DNA of 64,000 bases, taken from NCBI GenBank assembly GCA_030998225.1, contig JAPYXD010000755.1, forward strand, positions 2,418,001 to 2,482,000. Direction: 5' to 3'. The notes beneath the pieces were generated by a model. That model ran no database searches and was not told the DNA's origin. It saw only the letters and a list, made by a program, of their open reading frames with translations. This document shows, in pieces, positions 1-13,700 of this stretch. The position numbers and the translations under genes are program-made. Source of the stretch: Diplolepis rosae. Lineage: Eukaryota > Arthropoda > Insecta > Hymenoptera > Diplolepididae. The stretch's first letter is position 1. Each line of letters begins with the position of its first letter.

Positions 1-689
1 TGAGAACGTGGTCTAAAAAAGACTTTGGTTTTATATTGAAGATACATTGTGCTATATTAAAAAAAATATAAATTCAAATTCGAGTTGGCGGAGCGGAACC
101 AAAATTAGGAAAGTTTGACCCGGGGAAGCCGTTTCTGGACAAACTTGTCAAATTATCTCGAGAACTAAGAACGTGGTCTAAAAGAAGACTTTGGTTTTGA
201 ATTGCAGATACATTGTGCTATATTAAAAAAAATATGAATTTAAATTCGAGTTTGCGGAGCGAAACCAAAATTATGAAAGTTTGACCTGGGGAATCCTTTT
301 CTGGAAAAACTCGTCAAATTATAACTACAATTAAGAACGTGGTCTAAAAAAGACTTTGGTTTTAAATTGCAGATACATTGTGCTCTATTTAAAAAAATAT
401 ATATTCAAATTCGAGTTTGCGGAGCGAAACCAAAATTATGAAAGTTTGACCCGGGGAAGCCATTTGCTGATAAACTCGTTAAATTATCACTTAAATTGAA
501 AACATGGCCTAACAAAAGTCTTTGGTTTTGAACTGCAGATACATTGTGGGATATTAAAAAAAAATATAAATTCAAATTTGAGTTTCGGAGTGAAACCAAA
601 AATTATGAAAGTTTGACCCGGGGAAGCCATTTGTTGACAAACTGGTTAAATTATCTCTTAAACTTAAAACGTGGTCTAAAAAAGACTTT

Positions 690-1110
690 GGTTTTAAATT
701 GCAGATACATTGTGCTCTATTAAAAAAAATATAAATTCAAATTCCAGTTTGTGGAGTGGAAACAAAATTAGGAATGTTTGACCCGGGGAAGCCATTTGCT
801 GATAAACTCGTTAAATTATCTCGAGAACTAAGAACGTGACCTAACGAAAGTCTTTGGTTGTGAACTGCAGATACAATGGGCTATACTAAAAAATATATAA
901 ATTCAAATTCGAGTTTGCGGAGCGGAAACAAAATTAGGAACGTTTGTCCCGGGGAAGCCATTTGCTGATAAACTCGTTGAATTATAACTTAAATTGAACA
1001 CGTGGCCTAAAAAAAGGCTTCGGTTTTAAATTGAAGATACGTTGTGCCATATTAAAAATAATATAAATTGAAATTCGAGTTTGCGGATCGTAACCAAAAT
1101 TAGGAAAGTT
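690..1110 (+). repeat. Segment copy a1, pair of 2343-2763
   Basis: About 2.5 monomers share an unusual series of variants with the segment 1,653 bases downstream (10 monomers): a TCCAGTTTGTGGAGTGG variant, then GTTGTGAACTGCAGATACAA with GGGCTATACT, then CACGTGGCCTAAAAAAAGGC. The shared chain of rare variants shows common descent by segment duplication and not chance similarity of monomers. Confidence 0.8.
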
Positions 1111-2342
1111 TGACCCCGGGAAGCCATTTGTTGATAAACTCGTTGAATTATCTCTTAAACTGAGAACGTGGTCTAAAAAAAGAATTCGGTTTTGAATTGC
1201 TGATACATTGTGCTATATTAAAAAAAATATAAATTCAAATTCGAGTTTGCGGAGCGGTACCAAAATTAGGAAAGTTTGACCGGGGGAAGCCGTTTCTGGA
1301 CAAACTCGTCAAATTATCTCTTAAACTGAGAACGTGATCAGAAAAAAGACTTTTAGTTTTGAATTGCAGATACATTGTGGGATATTAAAAATATAAATTC
1401 AAATTTGAGTTTGCGGAGCGAAACAAAATTATGAAAGTTTGACCCGGGGAAGCGATTTGTTTACAAACTCGTTAAATTATCTCTTAAACTGACAACGAGG
1501 TCTAAAAAAAGACTTTGGTTTTGAATTGCAGATACATTCTGCTCTATTAAAAAAAATATAAATTGAAATTCGAGTTGGCGGAGCGAAACCAAAATTATGA
1601 AAGTTTGACCCGGGGAAGCCATTTGTTGACAAACTCGTTGAATTATAACTTAAATTGAAAACGTGGCATAACAAAAGTCTCTGGTTTTGAATTGCAGATA
1701 CATTGTGTTCTATTAAAAAAAATATGAATTTAAATTTGAGTTTGCGGAGCGAAACCAAAATTATGAAAGTTTGCTTTGGGAAAGCCGATTCTGGACAAAC
1801 TCGTTGAATTATCTCGAGAACTAAGAAAGTGGCCAAACGAAAGACTGGTTTTAAATTGAAGATACATTGTGGGATATTAAAAAAAATATAAATTCAAATT
1901 TGAGTTTCGCAGTGATACCTAAATTATGAAAGTTTGACCCGGGGAAGCCATTTTTTGACAAACTCGTTAAATTATCTCTTAAACTGAGAACGTGGTCTGA
2001 AAAAAGACTTTGGATTTGAATTGCAGATACATTGTGCTATATTAAAAAAAATATAAATTTAAATTTGTTTGCGGAGCGAAACCAAAATTATGAAAGTTTG
2101 ACCTGGGGAAGCCGTTTCTGGTCAAACTCGTCAAATTATCTCGAGAACTAAGTACGTGGCCTAACGAAGGTCTTTGGTTTTGAACTGCAGATACATTGTG
2201 AGATATTAAAAAAAAATATAAATTCAAATTTGAGTTTGCGGAGCGAAACCAAAATTATGAAAGTTTGACCTGGGGAAACCATTTGTTGACAAACTCGTTA
2301 AATTATCTCTTAAACTGAGAACGTAGTCTGAAAAAAGACTTT

Positions 2343-2763
2343 GGTTTTAAACTGCAGATACATTGTGCTCTATTAAAAAAAATATAAATTCAAATTCCAG
2401 TTTGTGGAGTGGAAACAAAATTAGGAATGTTTGACCCGGGGAAGCCATTTGCTGATAAACTCGTTAAATTATCTCGAGAACTAAGAATGTGACCTAACGA
2501 AAGTCTTTGGTTGTGAACTGCAGATACAATGGGCTATACTAAAAAATATATAAATTTAAATTCGAGTTTGTGGAGCGGAACCAAAATTAGGAACGTTTGT
2601 TCCGGGGAAGCCATTTGCTGATAAACTCGTTAAATTATAACTTAAATTGAACACGTGGCCTAAAAAAAGGCTTCGGTTTTAAATTGAAGATACATTGTGC
2701 CATATTAAAAAATATAAATTCAAATTCGAGTTTGCGGAGCGTAACCAAAATTAGGAATGTTTT
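2343..2763 (+). repeat. Segment copy a2, pair of 690-1110
   Basis: Second copy of the segment with the GTTGTGAACTGCAG and GGGCTATACT variants, differing from the first by scattered single bases. The start of the same variant chain (GGGGAAACCATTTG followed by GTAGTCTGAAAAAAGAC) also occurs near 6,913 and 16,028, so this haplotype exists at least three times in the left part of the window. Confidence 0.8.
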
Positions 2764-2929
2764 ACCCGGGGAAGCGATTTGTTGACAAACTCGTTAAATT
2801 ATCTCTTAAACTGAGAACGTGGTCTAAAAAAAGACTTTGGTTTTAAATTGCAGATACATTGTGCTATATTAAAAAATATAAATTTAAATTTGAGTTTGCG
2901 GAGCGAACCCAAAATTATGAAAGTTTGAC

Positions 2930-3530
2930 ATGGGGAAGCCATTTGTTGACAAACTCGTTAAATTATCTCTTAAACTGAGAACTAAATCAGAAAGAAGACT
3001 TTAGTTTTGAATTGCAGATACATTGTGCTCTATTAAAAAATATAGAAATTTAAATTTGAGTTTGCGAGCGAAACCAAAATTATGAAAGTTTGACCTGTGG
3101 AAGCCATTTGTTGACAAACTCGTTAAATTATCTCTTAAACTGAGAACGTGGTCGAAAAAAAGACTCTGGTTTTAAATTGAAGATACATTGTGCTCTCTAT
3201 TAAAAAAAATATAAATTCAAATTCGAGTTTGCGGAGCGGGAACAAAATTATGAAAGTTTGAGCCGGGGAAGCCGTTTCTGGACAAACTCGTCAAATTATC
3301 TCTTAAACTGAGAACGTGATCAGAAAAAAGACTTTAGTTTTGAATTGCAGATACATTGTGGGATATTAAAAAAAATATAAATTCAAATTTGAGTTTGCGG
3401 AGCGAAACAAAATTATGAAAGTTTGACCCGGGGAAGCGATTTGTTTACAAACTCGTTAAATTATCTCTTAAACTGACAACGAGGTCTAAAAAAAGACTTC
3501 GGTTTTGAATTGATGATACATTGTGCTATA
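2930..3530 (+). repeat. Segment copy b1, pair of 8400-9000
   Basis: Roughly 3.5 monomers with three rare markers in the same order as at 8.4-9.0 kb: GAACTA followed by ATCAGAAAGAAGACTTTAG, a one-base-shortened GAGTTTGCGAGCG, and GAAGCGATTTGTTTACAAAC at about 3,435. The offset is about 5,472 bases (33 monomers). The third marker is also present at about 1,451, giving a third partial copy. Confidence 0.8.
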
Positions 3531-4089
3531 TTAAAAAAAATATAAATTTAAGTTTCTGTTTGCGGAGCGAAACGAAAATTATGAAAGTTTGACCTGGGGA
3601 GGCCGTTTCTGGTCAAACTCGTCAAATTATCTCGAGAACTAAGAACGTGGCCTAACAAAAGTCTTTGGCTTTGAGCTGCAGATACATTGTGGGGTATTAA
3701 AAAAAATATAAATTCCAATTTGAGTTTGCGGAGCGAAAACCAAAATTATGAAAGTTTGCCCTGGGAAAGCCGATTCTGGACAAACTCGTTGAATTATCTC
3801 GAGAACTAAGAAAGTGGCCAAACGAAAGACTTTGGTTTCAAATTGAAGATACATTGTGGGATATTAAAAAAAATATAAAATTCAAATTTGAGTTTCGGAG
3901 CGAAACCAAAATTATGAAAGTTTGACCCGGGGAAGCCATTTGCTGATAAACTCGTTAAATTATCTCTTAAACTGAGAACGTGGTCTAAAAAAAGACTTTG
4001 GTTTTGAATTCCAGATACATTGTGCTATATTAAAAAAAATATAAATTTAAATTTGTGTTTGCGGAGCGAAACCAAAATTATGAAAGTTA

Positions 4090-4520
4090 CACCTAGGAAA
4101 GCCTTTTCTGGACAAACTCCGCAAATCATCTCGAGAACTAAGAACGTGGCCTAAAAAAAGGCTTTGGTTTTAAATTGAAGATACATTGTGCCATATTAAA
4201 AAAAATATAAACTCAAATTCGAGTTTGCGGAGAGGAAACAAAATTAGGAAAGTTTGACCCGGGGAAGCCATTTGCTGATAAACTCGTTAAATTATCTCTT
4301 AAACTGAGAACGTGGTCTAAAAAAAGACTTTGGTTTTAAATTGAAGATACATTGTGCTACATTAAAAAAAATAGAAATTCAAATTTGAGTTTGCGGAGCG
4401 GAACCAAAATTAGGAAAGTTTGACCCGGGGAAGACATTTGTTGACAAACTCGTCAAATTATCACTTAAATTGAAAACGTGGCCTAACGAAAGTCTTTGTT
4501 TTTGTATTGCAGATACATGG
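4090..4520 (+). repeat. Segment copy c1, pair of 9400-9800
   Basis: Contains the GCGGAGAGGAAAC variant (GAGAGG instead of GAGCGG, at about 4,231) followed by the same series of monomers as at about 9,531, 5,300 bases downstream (32 monomers). Its left end (CACCTAGGAAAGCC) instead matches about 15,199, so neighbouring parts of one segment have different relatives. Confidence 0.65.
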
Positions 4521-5269
4521 TGCTATATTAAAAAAATATGAATTTAAATTCGAGTTTGCGGAGCGAAACCAAAATTATGAATGTTTGACCCGGGGAAGCC
4601 ATTTCTTGACAAACTCGTTAAATTATCTCTTAAACTGAGAACGTGGTCTAAAAAAGACTTTGGTTTTAAATTGAAGATACATTGTGCTATATTAGAAAAA
4701 TTATAAATTTAAATTTGAGTTTTCGGAGCGAAAACAAAATTAGGAAAGTTTGACCCGGGGAAGCCATTTGTTGACAAACTCGTCAAATTATCTCTTAAAC
4801 TGAAAACGTGGTCTAAAAGAAGACTTTGGTTTTGAATTGTAGATACATTGTGCTATACTAAAAAAAATATAAATTTAAATTTGTGTTTGCGGAGCGAAAC
4901 CAAAATTATGAAAGTTTGACCCGGGGAAGCCGTTTCTGGACGAACTCTTCAAATTATCACGAGAACTAAGAACGTGGTCTAAAAAAAGACTTAGGTTTTA
5001 AATTGAAGATACATTCTGCTCTATTAAAAAAAAATATAAATTGAAATTCGAGTTGGCGGAGCGAAACCAAAATTATGAAAGTTTGACCCGGGGAAGCCAT
5101 TTGTTGACAAACTCGTTGAATTATAACTTAAATTGAAAACGTGGCATAACAAAAGTCTCTGGTTTTGAATTGCAGATACATTGTGTTCTATTAAAAAAAA
5201 TATAAATTTAAATTTGAGTTTGCGGAGCGAAACCAAAATTATGAAAGTTTGCTTTGGGAAAGCCGATTC

Positions 5270-5560
5270 TGGTCAAACTCGTCAAATTATCTCGAGAAAT
5301 AAGAACGTGACCTAACGAAAGTCTTTGGTTGTGAACTGCAGATACAATGGGCTATTCTAAAAAATATATAAATTCAAATTCGAGTTTGCGGAGCGGAAAC
5401 AAAATTAGGAAAGTTTGACCCGGGAAGCCATTTACTGATAAACTCGTAAAATTATCTCTTTAACTTAGAACGTGGTCTAAAAAAAGACTTCGGTTTTGAA
5501 TTGCAGATAAATTGTGCTATATTAGAAAAAATGTGAATTTAAATTCGAGTTTGTGGAGCG
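5270..5560 (+). repeat. Segment copy d1, pair of 7260-7550
   Basis: About 1.8 monomers sharing CGAGAAATAAGAACGTGACC, GGGCTATTCT and the shortened core GACCCGGGAAGCCATTTACT with 7,260-7,550, 1,988 bases away (12 monomers). Confidence 0.75.
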
Positions 5561-6089
5561 GAACCAAAATTAGGAACGTTTGTTCCGGGGAAGCCATTTG
5601 CTGATAAACTCGTTAAATTATAACTTAAATTGAACACGTGGCCTAACGAAAGTCTTTGGTTTTGAATTGCAGATACATTGTGGCATATTAAAAAAAAATA
5701 TAACTTCAAATTTGAGTTTGCGGAGGTAAACCAAAATTATGAAAGTTTGCCGTGGGAAAGCCGATTCTGGACAAACTCGTCAAATTATCTCGAGAACTAA
5801 GAACGTGGCCAAAAAAAAGACTTTGGTTTTAAATTGAACAAACATTGCGGGATATTATAAAAAATATAAATTCAAATTATAGTTAGCGGAGCGAAACCAA
5901 AATTATGAAAGTTTGACCCGGGGAAGCCATTTGTTGACAAACTCGTTAAATTATCTCTTAAACTGAGAACGTGGTCTAAAAAAAGACTTTGGTTTTGAAT
6001 TGCAGATACATTGTGCTATATTAAAAAAAATATAAATTTAAATTTGTGTTTGCGGAGCGAAACCAAAATTATGAAAGTTTGACCCGGGG

Positions 6090-8200
6090 AAGCCGTTTCT
6101 GGACAAACTCCGCAAATTATCTCGAGAACTAAGAACGTGGCCTAAAAAAAGACTTTGGTTTTAAATTGAACAAAAATTGCGGTATATTAAAAAAAATTTA
6201 AATTCAAATTATAGTTAGCGGAGCGAAACAAAAATTATGAATGTTTGACCCGGGGAAGCCATTTGTTGATAAACTCGTTGAATTATAACTTCAATTGAAA
6301 ACGTGGCATAACAAAAGTCTCTGGTTTTGAATTGCAGATACATTGTGTTCTATTAAAAAAAACATGAATTTAAATTTGAGTTTGCGGAGCGAAACCAAAA
6401 TTATGAAAGTTTGCTTTGGGAAAGCCGATTCTGGACAAACTCGTTTAATTATCTCGAGAACTAAGAAAGTGGCCAAACGAAAGACTGGTTTTAAATTGAA
6501 GATACATTGTGGGATATTAAAAAAAAATATAAATTCAAATTTGAGTTTCGGAGTGAAACCAAAATTACGAAAGTTTGACCCGGGGAAGCCATTTGTTGAC
6601 AAACTCGTTAAATTATCTCTTAAACTTAAAAGGTGGCCTAAAAAAAAAACTTCGGTATTGAATTGCAGATACATTGTGCTATATTTAAAAAAATATGAAT
6701 TTAAATTCGAGTTTGCTGAGCGAAACCAAAATTATGAAAGTTTGACCTGGGGAAGCCGTTTCTGGTCAAACTCGTCAAATTATCTCGAGAACTAAGTACG
6801 TGGCCTAACGAAGGTCTTTGGGTTTGAACTGCAGATACATTGTGATATATTAAAAAAATATAAATTCAAATTTGAGTTTGCGGAGCGAAACCAAAATTAT
6901 GAAAGTTTGACCTGGGGAAACCATTTGTTGACAAACTCGTTAAATTATCTCTTAAACTGAGAACGTAGTCTGAAAAAAGACTTTGGTTTTAAATTGCAGA
7001 TACATTGTGCTCTATTAAAAAAAATATAAATTCAAATTCCAGTTTGTGGAGTGGAAACAAAATTAGGAATGTTTGACCCGGGGAATCCATTTGCTGATAA
7101 ACTCGTTAAATTATCTCGAGAACTAAGAACGTGGCCTAACAAAAGTCTTTGGTTTTGAACTGCAGATACATTGTGGGATATTAAAAAATGTAAATTTAAA
7201 TTTGTGTTTGCGGAGCGAAACCAAAATTGTGAAAGTTTGACCTGGGGAGGCCGTTTCTGGTCAAACTCGTCAAATTATCTCGAGAAATAAGAACGTGACC
7301 TAACGAAAGTCTTTGGTTGTGAACTGCAGATACAATGGGCTATTCTAAAAAATATATAAATTCAAATTCGAGTTTGCGGAGCGGAAACAAAATTAGGAAA
7401 GTTTGACCCGGGAAGCCATTTACTGATAAACTCGTTAAATTATCTCTTAAACTGAGAACGTGGTCTAAAAAAAGACTTCGGTTTTGAATTGCAGATACAT
7501 TGTGCTGTATCAGAAAAAATGTGAATTTAAATTCGAGTTTGCGGAGCGGAACCAAAATTAGGAACGTTTGACCCGGTGAAGCCATTTGCTGATAAAATCG
7601 TTAAATTATGACTTACATTGAAAACGTGGCATAACGATTTTCTTTGGTTTTGAATTGCAGATACATTGTGGGATATTAAAAAAAATATAAATTCAAATTT
7701 GAGTTTGCGGAGCGAAACCAGAATTATGAAAGTTTGACCTGGGAAAGCCATTTGTTGACAAACTCGTTAAATTATCTCTTAAACTGAGAACGTGGTCAGA
7801 AAAAAGACCTTGGTTTTGAATTGCATCTACATGGTGCTCTATTACAAAAAATATAAATTTAAATTTGAGTTTGCGGAGCGAAACCAAAATTATGAAAGTT
7901 TGTCCCGGGGAAGCCATTTGCTGATAAACTCGTTAAATTATAACTTAAATTGAACACGTGGCCTAAAAAAAGGCTTCGGTTTTAAATTGAAGATACATTG
8001 TGCCATATTAAAAATAATATAAATTCAAATTCGAGTTTGCGGAGCGTAACCAAAATTAGGAATGTTTGACCCGGGGAAGCCATTTGCTGATAATCTCGTT
8101 AAATTATCACTTAAATTGACAACATGGCCTAACGAAAGTCTTTGGTTTTGAATTGCAGATACATTGTGCTATATTAAAAAAAATATGAATTTAAATTCGA
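6090..8200 (+). repeat. Block e1, duplicated at 15.2-17.3 kb
   Basis: About 13 monomers whose rare markers reappear 9,115-9,117 bases downstream (55 monomers). Markers are AAAAAACATGAATTTAAAT (6,361 and 15,477), GGGGAAACCATTTGTTGAC (6,913 and 16,028), TTGTGAACTGCAG (7,317 and 16,434) and AAAAAGACCTTGG (about 7,806 and 16,923). The constant offset across about 2 kb supports one duplicated block with few indels. Open frames of up to 150 residues here are satellite translation. Confidence 0.85.
7260..7550 (+). repeat. Segment copy d2, pair of 5270-5560
   Basis: Second copy carrying CGAGAAATAAGAACGTGACC and GGGCTATTCT. It lies inside the larger 6.1-8.2 kb block, and a related form recurs at about 16,434. 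Confidence 0.75.
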
Positions 8201-8399
8201 GTTTGCGGAGCGAAAAAAAAATTATGAATGTTTTGACCGGGGAAGCCATTTGTTGACAAACTCGTTAAATTATCTCTTAAACTGAGAAATAGGCCTAAAA
8301 AAAAACTTCGGTTTTAAATTGCTGATACATTGTTCTATATTAAAAAAAATATAAATTTAAATTTGAGTTTGCGGAGCGAAACCAAAATTATGAAAGTTT

Positions 8400-9000
8400 G
8401 ACCTGGGGAAGCCATTTGTTGACAAACTCGTTAAATTATCTCTTAAACTGAGAACTAGATCAGAAAGAAGACTTTAGTTTTGTATTGCAGATACATTGTG
8501 CTCTATTAAAAAATATAGAAATTTAAATTTGAGTTTGCGAGCGAAACCAAAATTATGAAAGTTTGACCTGTGGAAGCAATTTGTTTAAAAACTCGTTAAT
8601 TTATATCTTAAACTGAGAACGTGGTCGAAAAAAAGACTTTGGTTTTAAATTGAAGATACATTGTGCTCTATTAAAAAAAATATAAATTCAAATTCGAGTT
8701 TGCGGAGCGGGAACAAAATTATGAAAGTTTGAGCCGGGGAAGCCGTTTCTCGACAAACTCGTCAAATTATCTCTTAAACTGAGAACGTGATCAGAAAAAA
8801 GACTTTAGTTTTGAATTGCAGATACATTGTGGGATATTAAAAAAAATATAAATTCAAATTTGAGTTTGCGGAGCGAAACCAAAATTATGAAAGTTTGACC
8901 CGGGGAAGCGATTTGTTTACAAACTCGTTAAATTATCTCTTAAACTGACAACGTGGTCTAAAAAAAGACTTTGGTTTTGAATTGCAGATACATTTTGCTA
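8400..9000 (+). repeat. Segment copy b2, pair of 2930-3530
   Basis: Second copy of the segment marked by GATCAGAAAGAAGACTTTAG, GAGTTTGCGAGCG and GAAGCGATTTGTTTACAAAC (about 8,907). The order and spacing match the copy near 3 kb. Confidence 0.8.
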
Positions 9001-9479
9001 TATTAAAAAAAATATAAATTCAAATTCGAGTTTGCGGAGCGAAACCAAAATTATGAAAGTTTGACCTGGGGAGGCCGTTTCTGGTCAAACTCTTCAAATT
9101 ATCTCGAGAACTAAGAACGTGGCCTAACAAAAGTCTTTGGTTTTGAACTACAGATAAATTGTGCTATATTAAAATATAAATTCAAATTTGAGTTTGCGTA
9201 GCGAAACCAAAATTATGTAAGTTTGACCCGGGGAAGCCATTTGTTTACAAACTCGTTAAATTATCTCTTAAACTGATAACGTGGTCTAAAAGAAGACTTT
9301 GGTTTTGAATTGCAGATACATTGTGCTATATTAAAAAAAATATTAATTCAAATTCGTGTTTGCGGAGCGACACCACAATTATGAAAGTTTGACCCGGGGA
9401 AGCCGTTTCTGGACAAACTCCTCAAATTATCTCGAGAACTAAGAAGGTGGCCTAAAAAAGAATTTTGTTTTTAATTGAA

Positions 9480-9930
9480 GATACATTGTGCCATATTAAA
9501 AAAAATATAAATTCAAATTCGAGTTTGCGGAGAGGAAACAAAATTAGGAAAGTTTGACCCGGGGAAGCCATTTGCTGATAAACTCGTTAAATTATCTCTT
9601 AAACTGAGAACGTGGTCTAAAAAAAGACTTTGGTTTTAAATTGAAGATACATTGTGCTATATTAAAAAAAATATAAATTCAAATTCGAGTTTGCGGAGCG
9701 GAACCAAAATTAGGAAAGTTTGACCCGGGGAAGCCATTTGCTGATAAACTCGTTAAATTATCACTTAAATTGAAAACATGGCCTAACGAAAGTCTTTGGT
9801 TTTGAATTGCTGATACATTGTGCTATATTGAAAAAAATATGAATTTAAATTCGAGTTTGCGGAGCGAAACCAAAATTAGGAATGTTTGACCCGGGGAAGC
9901 CATTTGTTGACAAGCTCGTTAAATTATCTC
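9480..9930 (+). repeat. Segment copy f1, pair of 10310-10760
   Basis: The GCGGAGAGGAAAC variant (about 9,531) and the following two to three monomers recur 831 bases later (five monomers) at about 10,362, with almost the same sequence by eye. This points to a local duplication of a five-monomer unit. Confidence 0.8.
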
Positions 9931-10309
9931 TTAAACTGAGAAATTGGTCTAAAAAAAGACTTCGGTTTTGAATTGCTGATACATTGTGCTATATTGAAAA
10001 AAATATGAATTTAAATTCGAGTTTGCGGAGCGGAACCAAAATTAGGAACGTTTGACCCGGGGAAGCCATTTGCTGATAAACTCGTTAAATTATCACTTAA
10101 ATTGAAAACATGGCCTAACAAAAGTCTTTGGTTTTGAACTGCAGATACATTGTGGGATATTAAAAAAAAATATAACTTCAAATTTGAGTTTGCGGAGCGA
10201 AACCAAAATTATGAAAGTTTGACCTGGGGAAGCCGTTTCTGGACAAACTCTTCAAATTATCTCGAGAACTAAGAACGTGGCCTAAAAAAAGTGTTTGGTT
10301 TTTAACTGA

Positions 10310-10760
10310 AGATACATTGTGCCATATCAAAAAAAATATAAATTCAAATTCGAGTTTGCGGAGAGGAAACAAAATTAGGAAAGTTTGACCCGGGGAAGCC
10401 ATTTGCTGATAAACTCGTTAAATTATCTCTTAAACTGAGAACGTGGTCTAAAAAAAGACTTTGGTTTTGAATTGCAGATACATTGTGCTATATTAAAAAA
10501 AATATAAATTCAAATTCGAGTTTGCGGAGCGGAACCAAAATTAGGAAAGTTTGACCCGGGGAAGCCATTTGCTGATAAACTCGTTAAATTATCACTTAAA
10601 TTGAAAACATGGCCTAACGAAAGTCTTTGGTTTTGAATTGCAGATACATTGTGCTATATTAAAAAAAATATGAATTTAAATTCGAGTTTGCGGAGCGAAA
10701 CCAAAATTATGAATGTTTGACCCGGGGAAGCCATTTGTTGACAAACTCGTTACATTATCT
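10310..10760 (+). repeat. Segment copy f2, pair of 9480-9930
   Basis: Second copy of the GCGGAGAGG segment. Its right end, TTACATTATCTCTAGAACTA at about 10,750, also matches about 18,215, so this monomer type was reused in the 17.4-18.25 kb dimer block. Confidence 0.78.
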
Positions 10761-13700
10761 CTAGAACTAAGAACGTGGCCTAAAAAAAGACTTTGTTTTT
10801 AAATTGAAGATACATTGTGCTATATTAAAAAAAATATAAATTCAAATTTGAGTTTGCGGAGCGAAACCAAAATTATGAAAGTTTGACCCGGGGAAGCCAT
10901 TTGTTGACAAACTCGTTAAATTATCTCTTAAACTGAGAACGTGGTCTAAAAAAAGACTTTGGTTTTGAATTGAAGATACATTGTGCTATATTAAAAAAAA
11001 TATAAATTCAAATTTGAGTTTGCGGAGCGAAACCAAAATTATGAAAGTTTGACCCGGGGAAGCCATTTGTTGACAAACTCGTTAAATTATCTCTTAAACT
11101 GAAAACGTGGTCTAAAAGAAGACTTTGGTTTTGAATTGTAGATACATTGTGCTATACTAAAAAAAATATAAATTTAAATTTGTGTTTGCGGAGCGAAACC
11201 AAAATTATGAAAGTTTGACCCGGGGAAGCCGTTTCTGGACGAACTCTTCAAATTATCACGAGAACTAAGATCGTGGTCTAAAAAAAGACTTTGGTTTTAA
11301 ATTGAAGATACATTCTGCTCTATTAAAAAAAATATAAATTGAAATTCGAGTTGGCGGAGCGAAACCAAAATTATGAAAGTTTGACCCGGGGAAGCCATTT
11401 GTTGACAAACTCGTTGAATTATAACTTAAATTGAAAACGTGGCATAACAAAAGTCTCTGGTTTTGAATTGCAAATACATTGTGTTCTATTAAAAAAAATA
11501 TAAATTTAAATTTGAGTTTGCGGAGCGAAACCAAAATTATGAAAGTTTGCTTTGGGAAAGCCGATTCTGGACAAACTCGTCTAATTATCTCGAGAACTAA
11601 GAACGTGGCCAAAAAAAAGACTTTGGTTTTAAATTAAACAAACATTGCGGGATATTAAAAAAAATATAAATTCAAATTATAGTTAGCGGAGCGAAACCAA
11701 AATTATGAATGTTTGACCCGGGGAAGCCATTTGTTGACAAACTCGTTAAATTATCTCTTAAACTGAGAAATTGGTCTAAAAAAAGACTTCGGTTTTGAAT
11801 TGCAGATACATTGTGCTATATTAGAAAAAATGTGAATTTAAATTCGAGTTTGCGGAGCGGAACCAAAATTAGGAACGTTTGTTCCGGGGAAGCCATTTGC
11901 TGATAAACTCGTTAAATTATAACTTAAATTGAAAACATGGCCTAACGAAAGTCTTTGGTTTTGAACTGCAGATACATTGTGGGATATTAAAAAAAAATAT
12001 AACTTCAAATTTGAGTTTGCGGAGCGAAACCAAAATTATGAAAGTTTGCCAAGGGAAAGCCGATTCTGGACAAACTCGTTGAATTATCTCGAGAACTAAG
12101 AAAGTGGCCAAACGAAAGACTTTGGTTTTAAATTGGAGATACATTGTGCAATAATAAAAAAAATATAAATTCAAATTTGAGTTTCGGAGCGAAGCCAAAA
12201 TTATGAAAGTTTGACCCGGGGAAGCCATTTGTTGACAAACTCGTTAAATTATCTCTTAAACTGAGAACGTGGTCTAAAAGAAGACTTTGGTTTTGAATTG
12301 CAGATACATTGTGCTATATTAAAAAAAATATGAATTTAAATTTGTGTTTGCGGAGCGAAACCAAAATTATGAAAGTTTGACCTGGGGAAGCCTTTTCTGG
12401 ACAAACTCCGCAAATTATCTCGAGAACTAAGAAAGTGGCCTAAAAAAAGGCTTTGGTTTTAAATTGAAGATACATTCTGCTCTATTAAAAAAAATATAAA
12501 TTGAAATTCGAGTTGGCGGAGCGAAACCAAAATTATGAAAGTTTGACCCGGGGAAGCCATTTGTTGACAAACTCGTTGAATTATAACTTAAATTGAAAAC
12601 GTGGCAAAACAAAAGTCTCTGGTTTTGAATTGCAGATACATTGTGTTCTATTAAAAAAAATATGAATTTAAATTTGAGTTTGCGGAGCGAAACCAAAATT
12701 ATAAAAGTTTGCCCTGGGAAAGCCGATTCTGGACAAACTCGTCGAATTATCTCGAGAACTAAGAAAGTGGCCAAACGAAAGACTTTGGTTTTAAATTGAA
12801 GATACATTGTGCCATATGAAAAAAAATATAAATTCGAATTTGAGTTTCGGAGTGAAACCAAAATTATGAAAGTTTGACCCGGGGAAGCCATTTGTTGACA
12901 AACTCGTTAAATTATCTCTTAAACTTAAAACGTGGTCTAAAAAAGACTTTGGATTTGAATTGCAGATTCATTGTGGGATATTAAAAAAAAATTAAAAATT
13001 CAAATTTGAGTTTGCGGAGCGAAACCAAAATTATGAAAGTTTGACCCGGGGAAGCCATTTGCTGATAAACTCGTTAAATTATCTCGAGAACTAAGAACGT
13101 GGCCTAACAAAAGTCTTTGGTTTTGAACTGCAGATACATTGTGGGATATTAAAAAAAAATGTAAATTCAAATTCGAGTTTGCGGAGCGGAAACAAAATTA
13201 TGAAAGTTGGACCTGGGGAGGCCGTTTCTGGTCAAACTCGTCAAATTATCTCGAGAACTAAGAACGTGACCTAACGAAAGTCTTTGGTATTGAACTGCAG
13301 ATACAATGGGCTATATTAAAAAATATATAAATTCAAATTCAAGTTTGCGGAGCGGAATCAAAATTAGGAAAGTATGTCCCTGGAAGCCATTTGCTGATAA
13401 ACTCGTTAAATTATCTCTTAAACTGAGAACGTGGTCTAAAAAAAGACTTCGGTTTTGAATTGCAGATACATTGTGCTGTATCAGAAAAAATGTGAATTTA
13501 AATTCGAGTTTGCGGAGCGGAACCAAAGTTAGGAACGTTTGTCCCGGGGAAGCCATTTGCTGATAAACTCGTTGAATTATAACTTAAATTGAAAACATGG
13601 CCTAATAAAAGTCTCTGGTTTTGAATTGCAGATTCATTGTGGGATATTAAAAAAAATATGAATTTAAATTCGAGTTTGCGGAGCGAAACCAAAATTATGA

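Larger units (their letters stand above)
1..6090 (+). repeat. Mixed monomer segment without a fixed order
   Basis: About 37 monomers of several variant classes follow one another in no simple order that I could find. CTCTTAAACTGA, CACTTAAATTGA and CTCGAGAACTAAG junction types are intermixed. Some short segments reappear elsewhere and are listed separately. No gene, RNA or mobile element is visible. The first base belongs to the preceding monomer and the phase begins at base 2, so the array continues to the left of the window. Confidence 0.85.

Noticed and set aside
6343..6795. 150-residue plus-strand open frame, lysine- and asparagine-rich
   Set aside because: Composition reflects A/T-rich satellite. 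The frame crosses monomer borders, and the duplicated block near 15.4 kb shows no open frame of comparable length on this strand, so it is not conserved.
12427..12891. 154-residue minus-strand open frame
   Set aside because: Entirely satellite. It exists because three consecutive monomers lack stops in rotating frames, and related shorter frames are scattered across the array.
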